Assembly: GCA_001599715.1 (NCBI GenBank)
Contig: BCHU01000003.1
Location: 1,550,001 to 1,614,000, forward strand
DNA: 64,000 bases
Direction: 5' to 3'
DNA from: Phaeotremella fagi
Lineage: Eukaryota > Basidiomycota > Tremellomycetes > Tremellales > Phaeotremellaceae
Shown here: positions 24,148 through 43,283 of the stretch, in pieces
How the letters are laid out: the number at the start of each line of letters is the position of its first letter
Numbering within the stretch: position 1 is the first letter of the stretch
The notes under the pieces: model-generated
Seen by the model: only the letters and a program-made list of their open reading frames with translations
Databases searched by the model: none
What the model was told of the DNA's origin: nothing
Made by a program: the position numbers and the translations under genes

Positions 24148-24525
24148 CTATTTCAACTCCTCCTCAAACCCACCCAACTCTTCCAACAGTTTATCAAGTT
24201 TCCCTTCTAGATCGTCAGCAACGGAATCGGCGATTTCCATCTGGACGAGGAGATCGTTTAATTGGGTTTCGTCCATCTGTTCGATCTCTTCGTCTGTTAG
24301 GTTTGTTAAGTTTGATAGGTTCAGGAGGGGCTCGAGGGTGGTTGGTGGGTTTGATTGGTCTTTGGATTTGGTTGGGTCTTTTGGATCTGGGGTTTGGAGC
24401 TGGGTTGGGTCGTCTTTGGTTTTTGGTTCGGGATCTTGCTTGGGATTGGGTTGGGTATTGGGATTGGGTTGCGGAGTCACACCCATCGCTTGTGCTACTA
24501 GTTCTAGATCTGATAATGAATCCAT
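24148..24525 (-). CDS. Small acidic Pro/Asn-rich protein, function unknown
   Basis: A single-exon frame of 125 aa starting MDSLSDLELVAQAMG. Two parts: a Pro/Asn/Lys/Asp-rich low-complexity segment (about residues 16-63) and a strongly helical acidic C-terminus with regular Leu spacing (LNDLLVQMEIADSV, then LEGKLDKLLEELGG), which looks like a coiled-coil or helix-packing module. It starts about 110 nt downstream of the nickel-transporter stop on the same strand. I do not recognise a family. The biased composition (period-two Q/N/P codons) makes some other frames open as well, so the gene call is moderate. Confidence 0.55.
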   Translation of the reverse strand: MDSLSDLELVAQAMGVTPQPNPNTQPNPKQDPEPKTKDDPTQLQTPDPKDPTKSKDQSNPPTTLEPLLNLSNLTNLTDEEIEQMDETQLNDLLVQMEIADSVADDLEGKLDKLLEELGGFEEELK

Positions 24526-24637
24526 CGTAGAGAATGATTCGTAGATAATAGATGATAAACCGGCGACGAAATGCAGTACCAGTTATCGTCGGAAAAGAGT
24601 TTATGATTTGTGGCGAATCCATGTTGGTTCTATTAAT

Positions 24638-26436
24638 CTACCGATCTACTGTATCATCAACTCCACCCTTCCACCGTTTCCAAACCCACAACCCCGCATA
24701 ATACCCAACCAAAACACAAACGAAGGAACCAACAATCCCCGCCCCAACATATCCAGAAGCATCATTAACCTCTTCCCAGAATCTCCACCATCGTCCAGCT
24801 AATCCACCCCCGTCCTCGGCGTTGATAGCTTGTTGACATGACTCGCAGTTATCAGCGATCAAACCCATGATCTCTATCAATGATATACTGTTTTAATCGT
24901 TTGTTAGTGAAAGGTTTGGCAGAACTTTTTGGGACTTACCTTAATGCTACTATTATCGAGAGGAGGGTTAGGATTATTGATAATGATGACATGACTTCTA
25001 ATTTCTTTTTATTGCTTGAAGGTCTAGTTAGTTGTGGTTGAGTTGAGGTATTGTCGAGTGGATGATTTCCCTCGTTAGGAAGGAACTTCGTTCCCTCCCC
25101 TTCATCCTGTTCTTCAACTGCCGTATCTACTCTAGAACCTAATAATGGCATAGGAGTCATTTCGATCTCTGGTACAGTCACCTCTTGAACCTGAGAAATA
25201 CCTTCCACCTCTTGATCCTTCTTATCCGATGGAAAAAATAAGACGAGTCTCCCTTCCGAACTTGATCTTGAGGGTGAGGCGTAGGCGTAGAGCATTAAGA
25301 CTGAATCGAGGGAATCAACGAGTGACATTCCAGCTGTAAACTAGTTGATATAAGCTAATGGTAATGGAGAGAAGCGCGATTAGTTTAGCTTACCAAGAAC
25401 TAACGATTTTATTTCGATGTCAGTGTCATTTCTGTACATAATGAAGAATCTTGAACTTACGGGTAGAATAACAATCTTTCCATGACTGATGTTATCCCCG
25501 TTAGGACCTTTCGTAGCAATAGCTGAAATACCGAGAAGGGCGATAGAAGAAGCCGTGTCAAACCCTGGTCAAAATTTCAACTCGCCATACAATCAAACAA
25601 CAATAAGGCGCAAAAAGACGTACCAAAACCAAAAAGGATTCCCACAGGATACATTTTCCAACTCCTATCAACAGCTTTCAGAATCGGCGCAATGATCCTA
25701 ACCAAACATCCACCACCTTGAATACCTTGAACATCATCCTCTGGAAGTCCAAGTTCTCGTCTTCGTTTAATAGATTTTCTCGTACGGATAGCTGTGACTA
25801 GGAAATAGGTGTTGATACATGCTATGAGGAAGAGGAATGCTGCTGAAACTGAAGTTCCGACTATACCGCCTACCGCGCCAACTCCTGCTTTGGTGTCAGT
25901 CATAACTAACTTGTGGAAAGGATCTTGTGAGACGTGCCATCAAGTTTATTGTAGATATCTACACTTATTGCTAGTGCTATGTTCACGACTATGACTATGG
26001 TTGAGTGACCCAGACTGAAAAATAAGCCTGAGAGAGGTCAGTTAGGCGTTGAGTAAGAGATTCGTGTCCACTGACCACATGTGATAGGTAATTGACCAAG
26101 GCTAACGAGTTGTCGAGTAGCATTATCAATGGCGGAAATATGATCAGCATCGAGACCTTTCAGATATCAGCTTTTGAATCGTCATCAGTCAAAAACGTGA
26201 TATACCATGTCGTAAACCAATAGTCTACAACTTATCAGTCCGATTATCAATGTCTGACCCACCCAAGCTAACAAAGCCAATCCCAACAACCCATCGGCTT
26301 GTCTAAACATGATACCAGCGACTATCCAGCATGTAGCGTTAAATAATAGCTCGAAACCAATCAAGACGATTGATCGACCGAAGAGTGTCAATCGAGGGAT
26401 TCTTGGGATGGAAGGAAGCATTTTGGAGCTGACCAT
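24638..26436 (-). CDS. NIC1: NicO-type nickel/cobalt transporter (NiCoT)
   Basis: High-affinity Ni/Co uptake permease, 462 aa, from nine exons: 26436-26263, 26224-26206 (19 nt), 26156-26076, 26027-25938, 25887-25624, 25564-25461, 25399-25394 (6 nt), 25340-24941 with the donor at 24939 (so the exon ends at 24940), and 24887-24638. The signature HX4DH is assembled across three exons as LRHGLDADHISAIDN (TM2). Other family marks are FFSLGHST, GGIVGTSVSAAFLFLI, GFGFDTASSIALL and FTAGMSLVDSLD. Nickel is needed for urease in this group of yeasts, so a role in urea use is likely. Two splice features are unusual: a proposed GC..AG intron (25888-25937) and a two-codon microexon. A second ATG at 26421 is an alternative start. 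Confidence 0.88.
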
Positions 26437-26770
26437 GTTGGAGCAGCTTTGGATTTATGTTTTGGTTCACAGAATCTCCTCTGTGCCAAATGATTTTAAC
26501 ACCTGTATTCGCACTGGATTCACCACTGGCGTTCAATTTGGAAGAATGCGACTCTTATGAATATCTGGAAGTCTATCTATGTTTGATTTATGATCTCGTT
26601 ATCTAGCTGTCCGATAGCAACGGGAAAAGTTGACTAGTCAGTTCAGGCACAACGTGATCGGAAAATACGGGGCTCCACAACTATTAGATGAGGGGAGTAT
26701 ATACGTTTCACTATTTACCGTAGGATCTCGTTGAATTATCTATATCTTCCTTTTCTGCTTCGAAATCATC
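26437..26770. promoter_or_regulatory. Divergent promoter, nickel transporter / DHX35-like helicase
   Basis: A 0.33-kb region between divergent start codons. An AT-rich segment lies around 26700-26745 before the helicase ATG. No specific operator was recognised. Confidence 0.4.
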
Positions 26771-29570
<2,800 letters not shown>

Positions 29571-29791
29571 ATTGTGTAGGGAGTTGTATTACTGTATTGT
29601 ATGCATGAGCAGCTTTCATGCTCCGACGCACGTGGAAGTGATTTCGAAAAAAAGCTTCCGCTCTCGTTGGAAAAGTCCAAAAAGTCGACTCGGTGACAAT
29701 ACAAAAGAGGTATCCATCCATTTAAAAATCAACATTTCAATCTCTTTCTGTTAGCTAACAGCAGCAGCAGCAACAAAGAGACCTAGACATA
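29571..29791. other. Intergenic region, ARO1 promoter
   Basis: A short spacer between helicase and ARO1, with a small (CAG)n run at about 29760-29773 just before the ARO1 ATG. A TGACT-type Gcn4-like site is not obvious. Confidence 0.4.
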
Positions 29792-34860
<5,069 letters not shown>

Positions 34861-35032
34861 GGGGGAAGGTGATTTTTAAAATTTATCGTTGAGATATGCA
34901 ATATCTGTTTCTTCACCTTTGTCACAGATACATACGTTGTTTGGTTCGATAGCAGTTTGGTAGGAGGTCAAATACACAAGTATATACAATGATAAGAACG
35001 TACATACACAAAGTAGTTAAACAGAGAATCCA

Positions 35033-36670
35033 TCACCTCGCTTTCTCTTCTTTAAGCTCCGCAAACAATCCCTCGATATCCTCTCGACTAACAGTTTGAC
35101 CACTCTGAACATGAGTCGAAAGCATACTCGTCAATCTATCCCTTGTGACTCTTAATCAGCTACTATCGAAATATACATCACCAAAATGGGGAAACTCACT
35201 TCATCATCTGATAACCATGTAACGCCTCGATAGCTTGAACTCTAGGTAGAGAATTCATAACTCTATTGGTCACTTCTTCTAGTGTTTCACCTAAACCAAA
35301 ACAAAATCAATTTTCCGGATTTGAGACCTGAATTGAGGTATGGATGACTTACCTTCCTCCTCATCTTTGGGTGGTTCGTAGATCTCCTCATCGACCAGTG
35401 GGAATGGTAATCCTTGAATGGTAGCGGTCTAATGGAATCTCAATAAGTATTGAAGGTATTTGTAGAAGGTTGACGCACGTCGAGTTCGTCTTTGAGTCGT
35501 TCTCGAATCCCATGCGCCAAGAAGATATCCCCTTTACCTAACCATTTCCAATCTTTTCTTTCGGAAGTAGAAACATCATCGAATTTCAACCGTTTGTTGG
35601 CTCCCTCGCCATCATCCTCTACCAATGCTCGTTTCGTTCCAATTTCTGCTTTGTCCACTTGTTCAGTTTGATTTTCGGTTGAGACTTTACGTCCGATCAC
35701 TTTGAATCCTCCTGAAGATGTTCCTTCTGGCTCGATCATCATCCACCCTTGAGATCCAGCTTTGGTTTTGAAGATTTCATTGGATTGAACGCAGGATGCA
35801 CATATCAAACCATCATAACTGTCTGATGGAATTAACACTCTCGATTCTTCATCTTCATCCTCGTCGTCCCCTTCATTTTCTGCTGTAGGTTGATCAATAC
35901 CATCAACACCTTTTTCCACGTTTTCTTCTTTCTTCGGATTGACAGTACTCGGACGAAGATTCAAACACGTCTCATGGAACCAATCCTTCAACCCATATTC
36001 AGTCTTAACCAAATCTGTCACCAAGAAAACAAAACCCACCTCGCAAGCCATACAATTCAACATAGCTTCCTCTTCAGTCTCCGGATCATAATCTCTCCCA
36101 CATCTACAGAATTTACCACTGAAATTTTGTGAATAGACGTTGTTGTCGTTGGCAGGTTGTAATTGTTGATCAGCTGGGTTTAGATTACATTTATGTCTTC
36201 GTTTGGAGGTCGTTGGTTGTGTGGGGAGGATTGGGTCGGGGAACATTGATATAGTTGGGCAATCACATTTGAAGGAACGTTTCGTCCATAGTTCTACGAG
36301 TTTGTGGTCTGAACATACTTCGATCAGCCTTGTCTACAGTTATTTTGATCTGAAATGACAACATACCGGCATGACATGATATTGAACATCCATAGCAAAC
36401 TCCTTTTTCCTCGCAGTCTAGTTCATGTTCGTTATCACAATCCGGCTGATTTGACAGAGAAAGAGACTTACCTAAGCACGACCAGATAGCTTGTCTAAGA
36501 TAACCTTTACTATAGGAACATTCATCAAAACTGTATGGTAAGACTTCTCTTGCTTCTTCGGCTAAACGATCTTGAGTGTCTAGTAGACCTTGTAGAGTTA
36601 TTTCTTTATTTGGAGGTTGTTCTGCTAAATAATTGTTTGGTAAGAGAGTGAACTTTGATGATGATGCCAT
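35033..36670 (-). CDS. UBR7: UBR7-like putative E3 ubiquitin ligase (UBR box plus PHD)
   Basis: A 451-aa protein from six exons: 36670-36472, 36417-36367, 36308-35479, 35428-35353, 35290-35200 and 35141-35033. The N-terminal UBR box (about 45-110) is assembled over three exons: DECSYSKGYLRQAIWSCL, then DCEEKGVCYGCSISCHA, then DHKLVELWTKRSFKCDC, with the Cys/His zinc ligands in place. A PHD-like zinc region follows (CRCGRDYDPE, LNCMACE, DWFHETC and LICASC). The tail (KDRLTSML..SREDIEGLFAELKEEK) matches UBR7/Mlo2. UBR7 recognises modified N-termini and acts as a histone H2B ubiquitin ligase in animals; the fission-yeast relative Mlo2 affects chromosome segregation. A long acidic/lysine-rich insert sits between PHD parts. 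Confidence 0.9.
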
Positions 36671-37020
36671 GTTGGTAGATGGGTATATAGGTAGCAGAGA
36701 CAGAAGAAGATTTGAGTAGTAAACGCGTTCAAGTGGAGGTGTTGATAAATGAGGGATCATTTAAGAAGTAGGTGGTTGGTGGTCTTCATACATTTTGAAG
36801 AGCAACGAGAATCAACAGCCAAAGAGCAGAGACAAGAGAGAAGAGATGGCAAGGAGTGAAGAGAAAAGAACAAAGAACGACAGTCAGAGTTATATGAAAG
36901 GTTCATGAGAAGGCCAAAGTAAATATTGAAATCAGTAAATCACAACGTTCCAAGTCCCCTTCATATCCCCTTCCCTTCAATTCCAAACTATCCATATTCA
37001 ACAAATCCCAAGCCATCACC
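36671..37020. promoter_or_regulatory. Divergent promoter, UBR7-like / hypothetical gene
   Basis: A 0.35-kb shared upstream region, purine-rich on the + strand (36830-36880). No defined motif was recognised. Confidence 0.4.
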
Positions 37021-37545
37021 ATGTTCGGTTCAACTGAGTTCACCAAGGGGGATTGGAATTTCTACGCCAAACCACCCTCAATCGATCTTGCCCATCACGA
37101 CCGTCCGTCATCCTTAACCGAATGGACCTACATCTGGGCTATCTCCAAAACAACTCCGACCTTCGTACTGAAAGCTCGAGCTAGTATGCGAACAGATATG
37201 ATCAGAATTCACGCTAACTATTATCCTACTGATCAGATTGGTCAGGATATCAGTAAAAAAGCGTTTACTTATTGGAACGAGATAAACAAGGATACCGTCG
37301 AATTCGCTTTGACGCAGTTGAAAGCTCAGAAAGCAACTTCGTCGATCCCACGTCATGATCTGGAAGAACAGAATTCGATAATGAATTCATCGGTCGATGT
37401 TGATGTGGATCATTTGGTAGAGGGTCTTGAGAAAGGTTTGGAGAAAAGTCTCAGTAAACAGAGACACGCAAGGGGGCAGTACGGTCGATTTGATTTAAGC
37501 AGAATTAAATCATCAAACGACAGCGAAGAGTCTCATAGTGCGTAG
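37021..37545 (+). CDS. Hypothetical protein, 174 aa
   Basis: An unspliced frame beginning MFGSTEFTKGDWNFYAK after a Kozak-like ATCACC. The N-terminal 110 residues look folded (LTEWTYIWAISKTTPTF, then MIRIHANYYPTDQIGQDI), with a mix of aromatic and charged residues; the rest is acidic then basic and probably disordered, with a short helix VEGLEKGLEKSLSKQ. No signal peptide or transmembrane segment. I do not recognise a family. The codon pattern and conserved-looking Trp/Tyr positions support a real gene. Confidence 0.6.
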   Translation: MFGSTEFTKGDWNFYAKPPSIDLAHHDRPSSLTEWTYIWAISKTTPTFVLKARASMRTDMIRIHANYYPTDQIGQDISKKAFTYWNEINKDTVEFALTQLKAQKATSSIPRHDLEEQNSIMNSSVDVDVDHLVEGLEKGLEKSLSKQRHARGQYGRFDLSRIKSSNDSEESHSA

Positions 37546-37755
37546 TGATTAGTTTACACTATGTAGTATTCAGTACAGATATGTAGAGTGGAAAGTGTAG
37601 CTCTAGAGTGAAGAGTAGAGAGAAGATGTAGCTCGATCAATGATACTACACGTCATTACTGCCACGTGTCGATAAAGATTTCCCATATTTTGAATTTTTG
37701 ATGAAAGACAATTTCATACCATATAACCACACAAAATCGACATATACAATCTAAC

Positions 37756-40266
37756 ATGTCGTCCAAACAATACGGCAATAAAAGATCGGCACCAGGAGGT
37801 GGTGGCCATGGTGGGAGCTTCAACGGTCCCAAAAGTAAATTCGCCAAAACCTCATCGGGCGGTAACAGCAAATTTTCAAAACCTGCACCATCAACCAAGG
37901 CAAAGGCGTTCACCAAACCTAAATCAACTTCCAACTCCAATGGGAAATCCAGATCAAATCCCAGGGAAGAAGAGGTGAAAAGACGAAAGAGACCTATAAC
38001 TATGGGTGGTGGTGAGGAGGATGCTGAGATGTCTGAGGAGGATCAAGATGAGGAGGTGGATGATTATGAGGAAGTTCCAGCTGATGATGAAGATGTTGAT
38101 ATGGGTGATGGGGGAGCTGATGAAAATTCAGAAGAAAAGAAACCTAGAATGACTAAGGCTGAGAAATTGGCTTTACATGCTGCTCAACCTCATCGAACTT
38201 CTCTTTTACCTTCTCATCCTCTGTTACATGATACTCTTTTACCACTTTGGGAGACAGCCCGTAAAGCTGACATCTCTAAAGAGGAAAGGAAAGAGGCTAT
38301 CGGTCAACTGTGGTCTGCTGCTAAAGGACGTATTGGAGAAGTATCTAGAGGTCACAAGGGTGGTAGAGTGTTGCAAACGGTGAGTAACTTTGATTGCAGT
38401 GGACTAACGATCAGATCGTGAAATATGGAGGTAAAGAAGAGAGATTAGGTGTAGCTATGGAACTTGAACCTCAATGGAGGTCAATGATGGAATCCAAGTA
38501 TTCCAAGGTATGTTCGATACTTTATGGTGGGCCATGGACTGATCAGAGACCTTAGTTCCTCATGAAAAAACTCATCCGATATTGTCCATCCATTCGACCC
38601 CTTCTCATCCCCAAACTCACCCCTCATTTGCAATCCCTTCTCTCCCACACCTACGCTCTAGACCCTTTATCAGATTTCTATGACCTATGGGCATCTCCAC
38701 GTGAACGTCGTCTACTAGTTCGTGGATTCTATCCCAAAGAGGTACAGATCTTCGATGGTGGTAAAGAAGGAATTGAGGTTGTTGGTTTGGAAGGGACGTT
38801 GGAAGGTATGGGTGATGGTAAAGGTCGTGAGAGGGTTTTGGACGGTATCGAGAAGACCGTGTTGAATGTGTACGTTTCTCTTTCGTTCATGCAAAATCGA
38901 TATCTGACAGTGTTACAGTTTCAACGCCACTCAGAAGACAGCTTTAACCCAAGCTATCTTCCATAGACTAGTTATCGAATACCTGACTTGTGTTTACAAA
39001 TACCTCGAACCTGAGGTAGCGGACAAGAAGATGCACGAACTTTTGACTGCGTAAGTTGATTTGGTATTTCATCGAAGAGTTTCGGTTAAATTTGGGAATA
39101 GTTCATTGGAAAGTCTCGCAGAGATTGTCCACACCAAAGACGGATCTGCTGTTGTCCGTGAATTCATCGCAAGAGGTAATGCTAAGGTAAGTGGTCCCGT
39201 TGTACTTTGGTGATATGTAGACTGACAAAGTTACAGGATCGTAAATCTATCCTTCAACATTTGCGTAAACATCTCGAGGCAATGTGTAAAGATGGTGATG
39301 CTCAGATGGTTCTCTTTACTGCATTTGACTGTGTCGAGTACGTTGACTCATCTCCATGTCGAAACAATTCAATTGACCTTTCTTAGTGACACAAAACTCA
39401 TGGGTAAGGCCATTGTATCGGTAAGTAGCGTATTTAACTCACGGCGCAAGACTAACACTCCCCAGGATATCGTCGCCTTAGCCCCAACACTTGCATTCGA
39501 CAAACAAGCCAGAAGGGTTCTTCTATACCTACTAGTTCCAACTTCTACCCGACATTTCATCCCCTCGACACTCACTACACTAGCTTCTTCAGCTTCCATC
39601 GCCAAAGAAGCCGGTACAAGTAAGAAGGATACTGCGATTCGAAGAAAAGAATTGCTTGCAGCTGCTTCAGAGGGATTGTTAAAAGCTGTCGAGGAGAAAG
39701 GTGAAGAGATGGTGAGAGATCCAGGAGCTGGACTGTTGGTCCAAGAAATCTTAGTCTACGCTGAAGGAGGTCAGTTAAAAACCAGATCAATTCGATTCCT
39801 AAACTGACAAATCATAGATAAAACAAAAGCTATCGACGCCCTAGTAGCACCGTTATCCACACCCTACCCAGACCCAGCCCCAATCGATAACAACCCAGAC
39901 CCAATAACCTCCCATCCACTAGATCTAAGTCATTCGACTAGAACCTACAAAACCCTACTCTCAGGAGGACATTATTCAACCACTACCAAATCAGTCCAGA
40001 TAATCGACGAAAATCTATCATCAAAATTCGCTACTGAATTTTGGAATTCCATCAAATCAACCGAAGCGGGTGGTGTAGATAACATCCAAAGGATCGTCAA
40101 AGGTAACGCACCTTTCGTTATCGTTGAGATGATTCAGGCTTTGAAAGGAACTCCATTGGAAGATGAGATGAAATCTATCATGATCTCTACAGATCTTAAG
40201 GAAGGAGTTTCGAAGTCTATCAGAAAAGGTGCTGATGTCTTGTTATCCAAGATTGAGGAATTATGA
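37756..40266 (+). CDS. PUF6: PUF6/PUM3-like nucleolar RNA-binding protein with CPL domain
   Basis: A 711-aa protein from nine exons: 37756-38379, 38415-38507, 38556-38869, 38919-39050, 39102-39186, 39237-39337, 39387-39420, 39466-39769 and 39818-40266. A Gly/Lys/Ser-rich start and an acidic stretch (EEDAEMSEEDQDEEVDD) precede Pumilio-like helical repeats: GHKGGRVLQT, IVKYGGKEERL, MESKYSKFLMKKLIRYC and HTKDGSAVVREFIARG. A CPL region follows (KAIVSDIVALAPTLAFDKQ, then LLYLLVPTSTRHFIP). Yeast Puf6 and human PUM3 bind rRNA/ASH1-type RNA and act in 60S subunit biogenesis. The short YSK/FLMKKL repeat signature is split by an intron. Confidence 0.9.
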
Positions 40267-40385
40267 TCTAGTGATTTGTTTTGCTATATATATATTTTCG
40301 TTTTTTTTTACATCTCACGTAAATGTATGATTTAGGTATTTAATGCAATGATAGGTGATTATACAAAACTAGCTTTGGTAATTTT

Positions 40386-43136
40386 TTACAAGGAGAACAT
40401 AGATTGACCACGTAACAAATGAGAATTCCCAACATCCCTTGAAACAGTTGCGAATTCTTTCCAGAACTCTACAGGTAATTCTCCATCAAGACTTTCGAGC
40501 TACAGATGGAAATTAGCATACCCCAAAGAATGATAGAACAGACGTACCTGAGTGAAAAGTGTTGGTTTAACTTCACCAGCTCTTTGATCTGTGATTTGTA
40601 CTTGACGAAGTAGGATTTTTGCAGTTCCGTTCTCAGGTGATGTTGTCGAGTTTAGACATGATTCTGTGATGATGATTTTTTCGTCTTTAAACAGGTAATA
40701 TTCGTCGTCTTCCCCTTCCAACCTAACAGTTGTAGGTGGACGTATTGTTTCTGGAGGTGGAGTTTGAGATGATTGCGACCCTGATTCTTCTGGAGTTGTT
40801 TCGGCGTGAAGAGCTGAAGAGAAATCTTGAAGTGATTGGGGTAACGAAACGCTTGGTATAGGTCGTATCGCAGTTGATGATAATCTAACATCAACAGGTC
40901 TGTCGGGAAGCATCAAATCCATTTCTTGCTTGCTGACAATTTCAGCTTTGATCTTTGAATCCGGCGTTTCTACTTGAGTTGCTGAAGACGACTCCACCGT
41001 GTCCACAGCTTCTATCAATTCCGATTCATCGCTGACAGCTGCACCAGTCGTTTCCTCGTTCGTGCTCAATTTACCATTAACCAATAGATTCTCTAATTCC
41101 ACTTCCCATGGACTGGGGGTGTATGGTTTTTGAAGTAACGATGATGAGTTCTTTGCTGGTGATTCTTCGATTGATGGTTTAGGTTGAGACAGTATGAAAT
41201 CAACCTCGAGGTTCTGATTCAAAGATACCGATGGATTTGATGAACGATATGTCAATCGACGAATATGTCGTCTTGGTGCTTGTAGACCGAAATGCGCCAT
41301 CGCCGGGGTTTGCCTGGTACGTTGTTAGCTATAGTTCAGCGTTTGATGGAATGACTAACCCGGGAATGAACAGAGCTTGGTTCGACTCTGACTTGAAAAA
41401 CTTTCGCACCTCGAATAAATTGGATAAACCCGGTAAGGGTGAAGTGAGAATTGATGGTTTCTCAGATCTCGTATCGCATACCAATAGATGCCCAAAACTG
41501 AGAGAACTGTCAGCTTCACCTTCAAGCATAAACACAAACGAAAACATACGTCATGGTATTCCTTCTGGATGTATGTTCAAATTCTGCAGGAACAGGTAGA
41601 TCCGTTAAAACTTCTGCAAGTTTACCAAAATCTTGTTTCTTGTCCTCAAACTTCATATAAAAGATTCTCCCCGTGGACAATCTTTGTTCTCGATGATCTC
41701 TTTCTCTTCTTGCATGATTCTCAATCCACGTTCCAGCTTTTTGTAATCTAAAAAGAGGATTGGCAAATGTTGATGTTAGATACCAAGGTATCGTTGCTGA
41801 TTGTGAAGGAACGAAAGGGACCAGGGAGAAGTCATCGGATGATTGATGCAGCGTGTCGTGCGATGAGAGAGGCATAGATGTAACAAGTTTTCTCGATGAT
41901 TGTTGCGTTGACTGTTCATGAGCTTTGACCATTAACATCACTCACTTCCAACATCGCTTCCGAAACCATTCTTTGTGCACATTCCACAGCGTCTGATGTC
42001 ATACCAGAAGCTCGATACTATGAGTCGTCAGCCAAACCAAGAATGAAACTTACACTTCCGTCCCCAGATTCTTCCACAAAAGCTCCACTCAGATTTGAAA
42101 CGGTCTGTAAAATGTCTCGCGATGGTCTGTGCTGATTCGGGGCTGATAGAGAAAATGACAAAGTTTGGATTTTCTGATACAGTAAGATGTCAGCAGAGAA
42201 AGCTATCGCAAGCCTTTTCGTCTTACCTGATGTCGTTCTCTCAACAGATTCTCAAAATCTTTCATGAATGTGTCCTGGCCAACAGCTTGTAGCACATATT
42301 CCACTCGACCGTCCTTTCCGCTTCTCGTTCGAAATGTAAACGATAGTTGCTCCTCCGTAATCACAGCTCTAACTGCGTCCCTCTCTCGTAAAAACAAAAA
42401 CAATTCAGCCGGGGTCAATTCGAAATCTGCATCTTATCAGTTGCTCATTCACACTTAGTTATTGAATAATTGACTGACCTCTCGTTTCAGGCTCCTTCGG
42501 TATAGGAGGTAAAGTCGGTGATGGCCATCCCCAGGAAGTCAAAATACCTTTCATGATGAAGAATTTATTAGTTTTCAACCCAAATTTCACAGGTAATCGA
42601 TGTTGTTTAACAAGATCCACAAGTTGCTGTCGTACAAAAGCCTTGTCAATCATTCTAAGTCTTTTTGCATAGAATCGTGCATATTTCGGATCAAAAGTTT
42701 CTCGATCTCTTTCGAAATCTGGTCGAAAAGCGATAAGATCTGTAAGAGTAGGTTCATCAGGGACAGAATTGGCTATCTCTGAAGTATTCGATCGGTCTGA
42801 GTTGAGATTTGTTTTCGTCGGCGAATCAGCTTGCGCTTTTCCCTGGTCGTTATTTTCATATTCTGATAATTTCTGAGTATCCCTGATAGCTCGAGCTAGA
42901 GATTGAGCCTTCGATAACTGCCTGGCTCTATGTGGAGATTTTTGATTTGTTTTGAATTTAATGTTTAGCGATGAGGTTTCTGAACGTCGTTGCTGAGTAT
43001 TGTATAACTGTCTTCGTAAAGGTGCAGAACTAGATTCTGGTTTATCCTCCTGAACCTCCGGTAAAGCTGAAGCGGCATTGAATCCACGTCTACCTAAAGA
43101 CGTTATAGATTGTCTTGCAGCTCTGACTGTGAGCAT
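40386..43136 (-). CDS. SLS1: SLS1-like mitochondrial inner-membrane regulator
   Basis: An 812-aa protein from eight exons: 43136-42479, 42426-42227, 42173-42054, 42017-41946, 41911-41550, 41506-41360, 41313-40548 and 40499-40386. The start MLTVRAARQSITSLGRRGF is a good mitochondrial targeting presequence (Arg-rich amphipathic, no acidic residues). After a disordered basic stretch come the domains I associate with fungal SLS1 proteins: a helical block (PTLTDLIAFRP..RFYAKRLRMIDK), KH-like segments (VRAVITEEQLSFTF; NQHRPSRDILQTVS) and a C-terminal region with FGHLLVCDTRSEKPSIL. SLS1 couples mitochondrial transcription and translation in yeasts. The intron at 41912-41945 is only 34 nt. Family assignment is by architecture and is moderately sure. 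Confidence 0.72.
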
Positions 43137-43283
43137 AGCTTCCAATGGATGACTCAAGATGTATGGCTATAAGATCATATAATGTTGTTATGGCAAAAGG
43201 AAAACAGACTTTTTCAAGTTTTGCAGAAAATTCTGAGAGTGGCGGAGTTATTAAGTATCTCCGTATATTGTTTCATTTTTTTA

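Noticed and set aside
24039..24544. Plus-strand frames of 163 and 191 aa
   Set aside because: Overlap the small acidic minus-strand gene; low-complexity shadows without domains.
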